Source of the DNA: Eonycteris spelaea
Lineage: Eukaryota > Chordata > Mammalia > Chiroptera > Pteropodidae
Assembly (NCBI GenBank): GCA_003508835.1
Contig: PUFA01000167.1
Span: 992,001 to 1,056,000, forward strand
DNA length: 64,000 nt
Direction of reading: 5' to 3'
Every line of letters begins with the position of its first letter. Within the stretch, counting starts at the first letter, position 1. The notes under the pieces were generated by a model. That model had not been told where the DNA came from, did no database searches, and saw nothing but the letters and a program-made list of their open reading frames with translations. The translations under genes were made by a program, and so were the position numbers. Shown here piece by piece: positions 35,626 to 46,560 of this stretch.

Positions 35626-35914
35626 CCCTCTATGCTTTTCACTTTTGAATGTAATGTCCAAAATTCACACGTTGAGTACAGAGTCTTTATCAAAAGCATA
35701 TCAACCAACTTGCAAGAGCTCCCACTGACCAAATTTGGAACAATACAACATCAGAATGAATAATGACAGGAATTGACTAAACACGTTGAAATGTTAAAAT
35801 ATCTGTGAATTCATACAGATAAGAAATAAATGTCAAGGAAAAGGGGTAAAGGGAAAGTTGTTTAATGAAAAAATGACAACGAATAAATGTAGAAGGAATA
35901 ATAGAAACAAGATA

Positions 35915-36675
35915 TCATAATTTTATAATTATTCAATCAAAAATTATCCGTGGGTGGTAAAACTACTGGGTGAAGAACATTGGGGAATGGGATTTCAAAC
36001 AATTTCACCCTATAGATTTCTATTTACTACAAAGAGAAAATATACCTTTACTAATGGAGAAATCTGGGGAATGCCATCTTCCCCAAGAGACCACACTTAG
36101 CACTACCAATGAAACACAAACTGACACTTGGAGGCCTCTGATTTTATGCACACAATGTCGCCTAGCAGTATTCCTGCCCCATCTCCCCAAATCCGAGTTT
36201 AACCTGCTTTAGTTATGAGAAAGTAATCAAATCAATCCAAATTGAGAAGCATTCTGTAAAACAAAGCATCGGTAACAACAAAATATGTATATCAATGTTG
36301 CAAGAGAGAGAGAAAGGCTGTGAACTCATTAGGTTAAAAGAAACTATTGGGAAAATTTGAATAAGGCCTGTATAATACGTAATGTTATTATATCGATTAT
36401 GTAATCGATTATTATATCGATCCAGTCTTATGATTATGTAATAGAATGTCTTTATTCTTAGGTGTAAAGTGTCAGCAAAATAATAATAAAATAATATGCG
36501 TTTATGTGTATATATAAAAGCATTGCGTGTATACATACTGTGAGAGAGATATCAAATGTGACAAAATGTTGATAACTGGGGAATCTAGATTAAAAAGTTA
36601 TATTGATATTCATTGTACTTCCTTGGAAACTTTCCATAGGCTTCCAATTTTTCAAATTGAAAGCTGAGGGAAGCA
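35915..36675 (+). mobile_element. LINE-1 (L1M-type) 3' end, plus strand
   Basis: The right end has the order 'atcaaatgtgacaaaatgtt', 'gataactggggaatctagat', 'tattcattgtacttccttgg', 'ccaatttttcaaattgaaag', characteristic of old LINE-1 3' untranslated ends. Upstream, 'gggaaaatttgaataaggcc' and 'gtaatagaatgtctttattc' continue the pattern. ORF2 is not recognisable. The left limit is approximate. Confidence 0.7.
36392..36421. repeat. three ATCGAT palindromes at 12-bp spacing
   Basis: ATCGAT occurs at 36392-36397, 36404-36409 and 36416-36421, exactly 12 bp apart, giving 2.5 copies of a 12-bp unit (ATCGATTATGTA, ATCGATTATTAT) inside the LINE-1 3' end. Confidence 0.9.
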
Positions 36676-36679
36676 GGTG

Positions 36680-38035
36680 CTTCTATACCTCTGGGTACTG
36701 CTTTTCCTGATTTGCTATTACACAGATCTGTGCGATGTTGGACAATCCAGTGCAGACTGCACAATGGTCCTCTGTCTGTCATCAGGAAATAGGTTTGCTT
36801 TGTCTTGTGCAGTTTCTCCCACAGCCTCATATAGCAGAACTAAGGCTCAAAACTAAAGATTTCCTCTTGCAGAACAAAGCAGAAGCAGCCTCAATATCTT
36901 CGAGTAGACTATATGCAGGTTTTAACAAAACTTGATAGTGACAGGAGATGTGGAAGATCAAGACTTCTGACAGGGCTTTAGGGGTGCTTGTTAACATTCC
37001 CGCTAACTGCATGGAATATTAAGCTCTCACTGGAATTTACTATGCAATACTTCAACCCGAAGTATACATCACAGAAAAGGTTAGGAAAAACAAACAGGTC
37101 GTAAAGCTGACATGAGAATCATCCAAGAAAATAAGGTTGATGGCAATCATACGATACAAGTCATCACTGAGCAGATTAAAACCTCAACAGTTAGCAGGTT
37201 TCTGATGGAATAAACCAAAAGGCCAAAGGGAGAAAGAGCCGGCTCTGCTGGAGGTTTCCCGCTGGAGACTGCAGTGAGCGAGGTCAGCAGGGTGCTCCAT
37301 AGCTCATCAGCAGAATCACAAGGTGTGTCTGCTATGATGAGAGCGAGATATTACCACTGTGGAAAATTTGTCCTCCATAGAAAAAATATAGGCGTTTTCT
37401 ATGCTCATCTCCTCAATAGTCCTGCCTACAAGATCCAAGTATAAGAAATCCTCATATTAAGGAAACTACTAAGACACAGCCCAAACTACAAAATCAGAGA
37501 ATTCACATAGGCAGGGTGGTGTAACAGAGTGGTCGAGGTTGACTTTCTGACTACAGAGCTGAGTAAGACAAACTCTTCTTCAGCAGAATAATTGATTGTA
37601 ACCATCTTAGAGGCTGGCCAAGAACGTATGTAGTAATTTTCTTCAAATTAAGACACTCCTCTAGTGGTAATAAAAGAGAGAAGATGCAGAGAGCAAATCA
37701 TACTAAGAGTATAATCACCACTGTATTGGTTGTATCCGGTAGTAACGGGCTAAACACAATAAGAACTATATGTGATGGCAACAGAGCCTCCCACCTCTGG
37801 GGTGAGAGAATACTCACATTTGTTTGAGCCAGATTTTAGTAGCCTAGAACAGGAAGACATTTCGAACACAACAAAAAAAGTCAGTGTTAGGAGAAATATA
37901 AAAACCAAAAATCCAAAGTAGACAGGTCATGGGAATTAGTGAATACGTGAGCTGTTGCTCCGCCTACATTATCATACATGGATTTTCTGACTCTAGAATC
38001 AGATCCTATAGGAATTAGAAATATTCTAAAGAACA
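36680..38035. other. unassigned sequence
   Basis: It contains a plus-strand frame 37112-37444 (33 codons, TAA, then 76 codons in the same frame) without domain or splice support. Text at 37512-37560 weakly resembles a MIR head. Otherwise nothing is recognised. Confidence 0.4.
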
Positions 38036-38092
38036 CAAAATGCCAAAACATAAAATAAAAAATAAAAATAAAATAAAACAAAATAAAGAAAT
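38036..38092. repeat. (AAATA)n-type A-rich tract
   Basis: Irregular AAATAAAA units. A short minus-strand Phe/Tyr-rich frame here is an artefact. Confidence 0.8.
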
Positions 38093-38117
38093 GCTTTAAA
38101 TATGGTAATTCACATGG

Positions 38118-38338
38118 GATAATAATGTCTAAACTTTTGAGTACTTACTATATGTAGACATTATTCTCAATGTTTTATCTCATTTATTCCAATTTTATGA
38201 GTTAGGTGCTATGATTCCTATATTAGTAATGGCAAAATGAAGACACAGGACAGTTAAATAATCTACCCAAGGCAGAGGTAGAGTTTGAAACCAGGCAGCC
38301 TGACCCACATGTTCTTAACTACTGCTCCGTGCTGGAAC
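38118..38338 (-). mobile_element. MIR SINE, minus strand, near full length
   Basis: Ordered antisense motifs: 'gagtacttactatatgtaga', 'tttatctcatttattccaat', 'gagttaggtgctatgattcc', 'gaagacacaggacagttaaa', 'gaaaccaggcagcctgaccc', 'tcttaactactgctccgtgc'. Confidence 0.75.
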
Positions 38339-39035
38339 GTTATTAAACCATTACAACAATCTTTTTTGAAAATTAATGGCATGGCAAAGCATTAAAAAAA
38401 ATTTAAAGCAGTGGAAAATCTGTATGTGCTGTGTGTTCCCAGTTTTAAAAGTATGAAGAATAAGAGAGAAAAACAGAGAGAGAGAGAGGGACTCAGAGAG
38501 ACTCAGAGAAAAAGCAAGCATGAGCCAGCTCAAGAGAGGTGAGATAAGAAGGTAGTATACAAGGTGTAAGTGGTAATCTCTCAATGATGGTTTCTCAGTA
38601 ATTTTTATTTTCTTATTTTTATGAAAATTTAAAATTTTATATAGTTAAAATATAGCCTTTTATAATAAAAATAAATGTTAAATATAGAAGAAATATTCTA
38701 AAAAAGTTAAAATAACTGTGTCTAATATTCATAGAAACAGTCTTAGTTCCTCCAACCTCATCATGTACATGCCACTTTCAGTTTTGCCAGAGGAGTTCTA
38801 CCTCCACTATTATTTACTTAATAATCATGCAAAATAACTCACTTTTTAAATTTAGCCTTTAAGTAGTATCTATGAAATCGTGTTTTTCTATTCTATGACT
38901 TTTTCTTAAATGTAGTTTGAAATGAACACATAACTATTAAAATCTCTTGGGCTACCACTGTAGGAAAGGCCCACTTTAGGAAAGAATATGTGCCTCCTAT
39001 TTCTGGCTTGAGAATTACTTTGGTGGATTAGAGAA
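38339..39035. other. unassigned A/T-rich sequence
   Basis: It includes a short (AG)n tract at 38473-38490 and A/T-rich text to 38.7 kb. No gene. Confidence 0.45.
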
Positions 39036-39039
39036 AGAG

Positions 39040-39160
39040 GCAGACTCCTGGATGACCGAAGCAGAATCAGAGATAAGGGGACTGGAAAGCTGCCTTTTAA
39101 ACAGACTCTCCAGGAGATTCTTGTGCAATGTAGTTTTGGAACAACTGCATTATGGGTTCT
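39040..39160. mobile_element. MER5A-like hAT fragment
   Basis: 'gaagcagaatcagagataag', 'ttttaaacagactctccagg', 'agattcttgtgcaatgtagt' and 'ttttggaacaactgc' match the MER5A right half. Truncated. Confidence 0.5.
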
Positions 39161-41046
39161 CTAAGAGGATGTATAATGGTCAAGGATTCAGTATTGAATC
39201 TGAGGTAATTAAAGAATTTAGTAAGATAACCAAGATGAAATCCAGAACTGTATCAGACCAGTCCTAGAAGATAGCTTGTGGATGATGGTGGATGGGAAAA
39301 GCTAATTATTTCAAAATAAATGAAACTCTTAGTTTCTTTTCTGACCAAAGATGACATGCTTGAAGAGTTGCTTCACTGTGTGGTTTGAGTGACAATTCTT
39401 ACTGCTGATAAATCTTATCACAGAATTATTAAGGTAGCAAGCAGTATGTGACAGTTCAGGTTGAGGCTAAAGTAGACCTTGAAGATGGAGACATAAAACT
39501 ACCAAAAGTCAGAAGTCCAAAAAGAAAGTAAGTTACTGCAGCAGAAGGAGAAGCGGGAACCTGATGTGAGGGAGGAGTTAAAAGTTGGATGCCGTGGACA
39601 AGGCAGAAGTTGGCCAACCAGTGGGAATCAGAGATATGAGCTGATCTGATTTAGTTCTGACAGGAACTGAATGAAGAAAGTTTTCCATCTCCCCAGTAGC
39701 TTTCAGGAGAGGTGTCCATGGAGGTCCAGATTAGCCTTTGTTCAGATGTTTTGATAAGCCCACTGCAGGGTGAAAAGAAGCCTCAGGACCTGATTTCAAA
39801 CTGGAGAAGAAAACCCCTTCTGTATATCCAGGAGGCAGAGCTGGAAAAGGCCTGGAGGTAGGGAACAGTGTCGAGGGAGCCTAGTGATGGCTTTTAGACT
39901 CCAGGAAGCTAGTGAGGAAGGGGCTGACAGTTGCATCAGTGTTTTCTGTGTTAAATTAACTCATACATAGAAAGGCACAGCTTCTATGTGAGTTATACAA
40001 TTAATGGAGAATTTGCAGGTGCATAAGACTTGATAGAGACCAGAGATGACTATTCGAACATGTCACAGAGGTATGTGGGGCAATGTAGGTTTTTGGGAGT
40101 CCATGAAACATACCAACTGAGGCCCAAGGAGAGCTCATCCAGCCAGAGATAGGCTGGGGGAGAAGTATCACGTGAGGAAACATTTTTGGAGGAATTTCTC
40201 TCAAGAACACAGACAGAATGTTCACTGAGTTATTGCCAGGAGCAATGGAGCTGGAAGGTTTGTAATTTGTTATTATCAAAACGATCTAGAGAAAGAAAAT
40301 TTCCCCTTAAGATGGATAAATATTGAGCAATTGGGAGGAGCATTCCCTAGTATGAGAGGAGTGTGTGAGTACAATGCCAATGCAATGTGCTACCTCTTTG
40401 GGGGCGATATGGAAAACATGCTGTAATTTTAAGAGTTCGATAAAGACGGCAACTGGAAAACATGAAAAGAGGACCTGGAACTCTGCAATAAGCACCCTCT
40501 AACCCGAGACCTGGAAGCTGTCCTTTCTGTCGCAGTGTAGCATGGGGCCCTCAGGACTCATTGACTTAACTACCTCCAGCTCAGCAGCCCTTAGTGTTTT
40601 GGTTGAACTATTTCATATGCATTTTCCAAGCGACTTCATTTTCTTAGTATGTTATTTCTCCTCTGAAATTCCGAAATGCATAACTTCTATGTGTTTCTAA
40701 TCTCATCTCTATTATACATGCACCATTTTGAATTTTGATTCCATTCTTCATATTAGTGATGCTCAAGAATTTCTTTGCCCAACATGTCCTTTGGATTCCC
40801 ATATCCCTTAGCTTTCACAGTAAACCTTTCAAAAACTGTAAGCCCAGCTCCCATTCTACTACCCCCAACCCTCACCCCCAAAATCCAGGGTTGCTGACCA
40901 ACAAGGTGATTAGAAAAAGAAGGGAAGAGAAGTCAGTATTCTGGAAGTGGTTCCCAAGCACTAGGTTTCAGGATGGTTGCAGCCATACACTGTCATGTAC
41001 ACTATGCAAATTGACTTGTCCCTTCCAAGTTTAAATGATACAATTG
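39161..41046. other. unassigned sequence
   Basis: 39.5-40.0 kb is purine-rich and moderately G+C-rich; I could not assign it to a repeat. The frame at 40001-40279 (minus) has no familiar domain. Confidence 0.4.
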
Positions 41047-41660
41047 TCAGCAAAGATATGAGATGATACCAAGTGTGTCACGATTTAACGAATGTGCATC
41101 TATTTTACCTAGTTCCACCAAGGGAAATGTGTTGGGGTGATGATGAGGGTCACTGTCCAGGATGAAAAGTCTGCTGGGTAAAACGAGCACCGAAAAGAAG
41201 CTCTCGCTGCATTTTCTACCTCGTACAATGTCATCCCGAGACTCCAACCAAATTTCTTTATCTGGTGGCAATAATTGCTCAGGCTTTGCCGCATCATCTG
41301 GCCTAGGTTTCAGAAACTGTTTCTTCTTACCAGAGATAATAGAAAAACACTTGCATATGTACATAAACAGACGATCAGTGTGTGGGCACACGCTGTCATA
41401 CATTCAGTGGGCCTTGAGGCTGAGGAGGCATTGACATAGCAGGTCTGGACTGGCCACCACTTGTAGCTAAGCTGTTTGAAGATGGAGGGACTTGAAAACA
41501 AACTTTAAGTAGTGAAGAAGAGAGAGGCAGTGGTAGAGCTGGCAGTGTAGAGCTGCTCCAATTGTCCCTGACACACATTGCTGAGAGCATGCCCAATATT
41601 GCAGGCAAATGTACTGACTGACACCTATCGCACCTGAGCACTCAAAGCCAGAAGCCACTC
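41047..41660 (-). pseudogene. candidate decayed coding sequence (unproven)
   Basis: On the minus strand one frame (41047-41403, 118 codons) reads with protein-like composition, for example K-P-E-Q-L-L-P-P-D-K-E-I-W-L-E-S-R-D-D. Just upstream in another frame (41396-41641) comes P-P-S-S-N-S-L-A-T-S-G-G-Q-S-R-P-A-M-S-M. Shifting frame between them would give about 190 residues with no obvious intron, as expected of a processed pseudogene with an indel. I cannot name a parent gene. There is no clear poly-A tail at the low-coordinate end. Chance open frames remain a real alternative. Confidence 0.25.
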
Positions 41661-41664
41661 TCTA

Positions 41665-43410
41665 GAACCCTTCTGCTACCACCAGCTGAGTTCTATACTT
41701 CCAAGACCCAAGCTATTTCCCCCCCCCAGCCTGTTTCATGCCAGTAAAACTTGCCTTTAGTATTAATAAATTAAATGTTAATAAACATACAAAACATAAA
41801 TGCAAAAATAATTCTTTCTATGAAAACTTGGTTGAATATTTTGAAATGATTCAGTGAAAGTTAGTTGCTAAGCAGTAGTTAAAGTGTAAAAGCAATTATA
41901 AAAATCTAGAAGGACTTTATTCTCACTTTGCCCAACAAGTGTCTTCAAGTTTTGCTTTCTTTGAAAGTATTATCATTAGAAATAGTAAAGGATGTATAAA
42001 GGACCAACATTCAAAGAAAAAGTCTGGGCCTTTTATCAAAAGCTTGGCAAAAGAATGCAGTTGTTTTAATTTAAAATAAAAATTTGATGCATATTTCTAC
42101 GATTATATGATTCACTTCTTTAAACAACAGTCTTTGTTAACCAACCCACTACATGTCCTGACTGCGTCTAATGAGAGAGTCCTCTGTCATCACTGTTCTG
42201 TTGAGATCCTTGGGGTTAGGAATTTTCAAAATTGGTCTCTACTTTGAGCGAAGTAGCATTTCATGAAGGAAGAGCTTTAGAAGAAGGATCTTCCTAAAGA
42301 TCTTCTGTAATTCTAAGCTCCTTTAATTTTAGGCGAATCATGACAAAAACAGGACAGGTATTCCTACTTAGCAGCTAAAAGTGGCACAACTATAGTAACA
42401 GCATAAACCCAATGTATAAATCCTTACATATCAGCTTTGAAACTGAGATTCTTGATAAATTTGGAAGCAGTTTCAGAATTTGCATTCTTTTCATTTTGTG
42501 CATGGAGGCTTTATTATTTTATATTACATAATTTAAATTTGCCTTAATTCTAATTTGCAAATAACAGAATTTCCCAGTATCAGAAACTACTCTCTCTTTC
42601 TGCAATAATAGAAGTAAGCCTCCTAGAGAAGACTTGTACAGTCGACATCTCTGTTCTTGATGATGCCGATCTCTCGCCTTGAACTTGGTTTTGGTGTAGA
42701 AGCTTAGGCTCATTATAAGCAATGATCTTTTCTGAGCTTTTTCCTGGAACGAGTCACTTCTTTGAGCTTTTCTCTTTCTTCATATGCTATATAGTCTCTC
42801 GCAATATCACTGGGCTTGGACTCATTCAAGTTCCTCTAGAAAGCTTCAGAATGACATCGTAGATTGTTTTATTTTTAAATATAGAACCAAGATACTTCTC
42901 TACAAAATTTTTAACACCTCTAGACAATTAGATTTCTTCAAGATGTCTTTCTCCATCACTAGGTCTCTGAGGAGAGTGTCAGACAACACAAAACCTTTTC
43001 TAATGCTTTCAGATGACCTGTCACGTAGTCCTTCAGATTAAATATGAAGAACACATTATGTACACATTATCTTGGCTCTACCAAATGGCTTTGACCAGTG
43101 TTTCTCAAATTGAATTCTAAGACCTGGAAGGGTCAACATACAATTCTGAGGGCATTATAGACACCAGAGGAGCAGAGTCAAGAACTCCAATAGAAGAAAC
43201 GGTTCTCTTTCCTTGCCCCTTCTGTCTGAATTTCTTGCTTTTATGCCGAAAAAGCTCCTTTATCTGAAGCCCCCCTATGCAGCTACATCAATCAACTGGC
43301 ATATTTGTTGTGCCCAGAAGTTGAGCCAAAAAAAAAAAAAAAAAAAAGCTTCTAAACTCCTAAACTTGTCAAAATGTCTTGCATAATATTTAGGCCCATG
43401 ACTCTTTTTT
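41665..43410. other. unassigned A/T-rich sequence
   Basis: It includes a C9 run (near 41721), a 20-A tract (43328-43347) and a fragment near 43090 beginning 'gaccagtgtttctcaaattg' that resembles the end of a hAT-Charlie element. No gene. Confidence 0.4.
43328..43347. repeat. 20-bp poly-A tract
   Basis: Uninterrupted A run flanked by GAGCC and GCTTC. No retroelement body is recognised to its left. Confidence 0.9.
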
Positions 43411-43413
43411 TAT

Positions 43414-44305
43414 AACAGTTTCACTGAAATATAATTCACATGTCATAAAATTCAATCTTTTAAGTGTACAAGTCAGTGGTTCTTAGTATATATACATTGC
43501 TGTGCCACCATCACCACTATGTAATTTTAGAGCATTTCATCACCCCCAAAAGAAACCCCAAACTCATTAGCAGTTACTTCCCATATTTCCCTCCTCTCAG
43601 CCCTAGGCAACTACTAATCTACTTTCTTTCTCTATGGATTTGCCTATTCTGGATATTTCATATAAATGCAATCATACAATATGTGACTTTTGTGTCTGGC
43701 TTATTTCACATAGCATTTTTCAAGGTTTATCCATGTTGTACCATGTATCAGTATATCATGTTTTTATAACTAAATAATATGTCATTGGATGGATATATCA
43801 CAATTGGTTTATCCATTCATCCATTGATGGACATTGGGCTTTTTCTACCTATTAGCTGTTGTGAATAGAGATGCTATGAACATTTATGTACAGGTTTTTA
43901 TTTGAACACCTGTTTTTGAGTCTTTTAGTTATATGCCTAAAAATGTAATTGCTAGGTCATATGGTAATTTTATGTATAATTTATTGAGAAATTGCCAAAA
44001 TGTTTTCCACAGTGGCTGCACTATTTTACATTTCCATCAGCATTGTATAAGGGTTACAATTTATCCATATCCTCTCCAATACTTGCTATTTTTATTGTTT
44101 AAAAAGAATAATATTATTATTATGGCCATCTCAGTGGATGTGAAATGGTGTCTCATTCTGGTTTCAATTTGCATTCCCTAATTACTAATAATATTGAGCA
44201 TCTTTTCATATTCTTATTGATCACTTGTATACCTTCTTTGGAGAAATGCGTATTCGAGTTATTTGTCCCTTTTAAAATTGGTTGCCTGTCTTTTTCTTCT
44301 TGAGT
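43414..44305 (-). mobile_element. LINE-1 3' end, minus strand
   Basis: Long, clear match to antisense LINE-1: 'ggtttatccatgttgtacca', 'ggatggatatatcacaattg', 'tatccattcatccattgatg', 'tgaatagagatgctatgaac', 'ccacagtggctgcactattt', 'gtgaaatggtgtctcattct'. It includes the 3' UTR and the C-terminal part of ORF2. Frames inside (43464-43769, 43933-44181) are antisense and meaningless. Confidence 0.85.
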
Positions 44306-44306
44306 C

Positions 44307-44802
44307 ATGTGATGGTAAATCTAAAATACCAAGTTGGCAAGGCTATGATGCCCAATTGTTTGGTAAAACACTAGTCTACATGTTACTATGAAGAATTTTG
44401 TAGGTATAATTACCATTTAAAGTTAACTTCAAGTAAAAGAGATAAGCCTTGATAATGTGGGTGGACCTCAATTCCATCAGATGAAGGCTTCAAGAGCAAA
44501 AACTGAGGTTTTGTAAAGAAAGTACTCTGCCTCAAGACTAAAAATTCTACTCGAGTTTCCAGCCTGCAGGCCAGTCCTCATAATCATGTGAGCCAATTCC
44601 TTAAAATAAATCTTTGTGTGTATATGTAAGTGTGTATGTGTGTGTGTGTATATATGTTTGTCTATAGGTATTACATGTTATATATGTTCTCTACATAAAT
44701 ATGCACTTATATACACACAAACACAATGCATACACATACAATAAGATATACATGTATACCCTACTGCTTAAGATTCTCTGAAAATTCCTGACTGATACAA
44801 AT
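44307..44802 (+). mobile_element. old interspersed repeat with expanded TG/TA tract
   Basis: It begins 'tgtgatggtaaatctaaaat', contains 'gataatgtgggtggacctca', 'ccagcctgcaggccagtcct', 'aatcatgtgagccaattcct' and ends 'attcctgactgatacaa'. I recognise this order from a common mammalian repeat but cannot name it with certainty. The internal TG/TA-rich stretch (44614-44760) is a microsatellite grown inside it. Confidence 0.6.
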
Positions 44803-44884
44803 TGTTAAAAAGTTATATACATATTTATATATTCTGGATACTTTATTAAATAGAACCTGTGTTTGGTTAAGCCACTCCAGTTGA

Positions 44885-44995
44885 GTTTGTTATGTGAACC
44901 TCATAGGATTTTCTGAGGATCAGATAGGATAATGTATATAAAACACTTAGACTAGTGCTTGACACATAATTAATGTTATTATTATTATTTTCATC
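44885..44995 (+). mobile_element. MIR 3' part, plus strand
   Basis: 'cctcataggattttctgagg', 'atcagataggataatgtata', 'agactagtgcttgacacata' and a trailing TTATTATTATT match the sense MIR 3' half. Confidence 0.7.
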
Positions 44996-45089
44996 ACATT
45001 TCAATTCATTTAGAGAAATGAGCCCTATACTTCTGACTTTAAAGATATTATTCATTATTCAGTAAATGCTCATGAGTCCCTCTATGTAT

Positions 45090-45280
45090 AAGACTTGGGT
45101 ACGATGCAGGGTCAGCTTCATGGCCTGTGGCCTGTGCAGCCACACAGGGCCCTGTACCTGGTCATGTTCTGCTGTCATCATCTCAAAATTCTTATTAAGT
45201 CTTGAACAAGAGGCTCTGCATTTTTATTTTGCACTGGGCCCTGTACGTTATGTAGCCAATCCTATTACCGTGAATGTAAA
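45090..45280 (+). mobile_element. old repeat ('cacagggccctgtacc' type), family not named
   Basis: 'cttcatggcctgtggcctgt', 'gcagccacacagggccct' and 'tgcactgggccctgtacgtt' with 'atgtagccaatcct' form a block I recognise as dispersed in mammalian genomes. The 119-codon frame 45066-45425 overlaps it and is not supported as a gene. Confidence 0.4.
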
Positions 45281-45659
45281 TTTCTTTTTGTTCAAAATAA
45301 TAGCCGATGTTTCTAAAAATTACCATGTGTTATGTGGAAAACAAAATTCTGCTAAATACACTCTGTTTGAGAAGACTGAGAAATATACAGTAGCTTTTAG
45401 AAACATTTTACCGAACATGATGTAAATAAACGAAGTTTAGACATTTAACAGGTAAGCTTTAGTTATCTGAAAAATTTAACTTATTTAGAACAGTCAAGTG
45501 CCTGATAAATGAAATGTCAATATATTTTGCAATAACAAGAAACAGAGGAACTTCAGGCTCTGGCGTGGTACTAGTTATTAGGGGTTGGGGAGTTTACATT
45601 GCTAAGGTTTTGGGATGAAGTAAAATTTTTGAAATAGTTATCTTCTCCCCAGTTATTAT

Positions 45660-45822
45660 TGATGTAACATACAGGAACTAGTTGTGAGTTGTTAGACTAG
45701 TTGCTTTACCTCTCTTAATCTCAGTTTCTCTTGCTGTAAAGTGAGGAGGATGTACAGCTGAAAAGTCTATGCAGAGAATTTTTAGCATCGTGTCATATGA
45801 AGTAAAATAAATGTTCTTTTCT
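45660..45822 (+). mobile_element. MIR SINE, plus strand
   Basis: 'ttgctttacctctcttaatc', 'tcagtttctcttgctgtaaa', 'gtgaggaggatgtacagctg' and 'tagcatcgtgtcatatgaag' follow the sense MIR order. Confidence 0.65.
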
Positions 45823-45837
45823 CCAAATTTCCCCTTT

Positions 45838-46560
45838 CAAAGGTATATTGAGCCCCTACTGTGTGCTATGCTTCATTCTGAGCACTGTGGATATGCTTGA
45901 GTAAGGGTCCTTGTTTTCAGGTAGACTATATCCTAGTAAAGAAAGAGATGGTAAGCATCACAGCTTATGATCACTTCAGGCTGTATAAGTGCTAATGAAG
46001 AGGATTGATGGGTGGGGTTGTTTTAGTTAAATGGATGGTCAGGGACAAGCTCTCTGAAGGTGACATATAAATCAAGATCTGAAAGATGAAAATGAGGAAG
46101 TCAGGTGAGAATCCCGGACTAGCTTTTTTATAGCAGAAAGGCCTGGAGAATGGAATGAGTTTGGTTTACTTGGAGACAGTGAGAAATAATTGTGACTAGA
46201 GCTGGGGAGCAGGGAACATGGTGGCCTCCAAGAGCGGAAAGACAGACGGATGCCCAATTAAGTAGGGCTTTAGGACCAAGGGCAAGAATTTGGATTTTAT
46301 TCTGGTTCAGGGAGAGGTCTTTGGAGGGTTTCGAGCAGGGGAAATACATAATCCAGTTTGCGCTTCACGTAGATTCCTCTAGCTGGCTGCTCTTCGGAGA
46401 GATCAGGTGGACTGAGGGTTGGCAAGAGTGGGAGTAGTGAGCCCTCATGAGGGTGTTGCTTCAATCCAGGAGCAAGAAGATAGGGTCTTTGACTATGGTC
46501 GTGGTCTCGAAAGCTCATAAGAAATAGTTGAATTCAGGATATACTTTAGTGGTAGAGCTC
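45838..46560 (-). mobile_element. LINE-2 3' half, minus strand
   Basis: The left edge is the antisense 3' end ('ttgagcccctactgtgtgct', 'tgagcactgtggatatgctt'). It continues with 'agggacaagctctctgaagg', 'gaaaggcctggagaatggaa' and 'tagggctttaggaccaaggg'. One of the longest LINE-2 copies here. Frames on both strands at 46072-46518 are within it. Confidence 0.7.

Noticed and set aside
43464..44181. Plus-strand frames of 82-101 codons
   Set aside because: They are antisense translations of a LINE-1 3' end.
45066..45425. 119-codon plus-strand frame
   Set aside because: Its middle is a dispersed repeat block and it has no homology I recognise.
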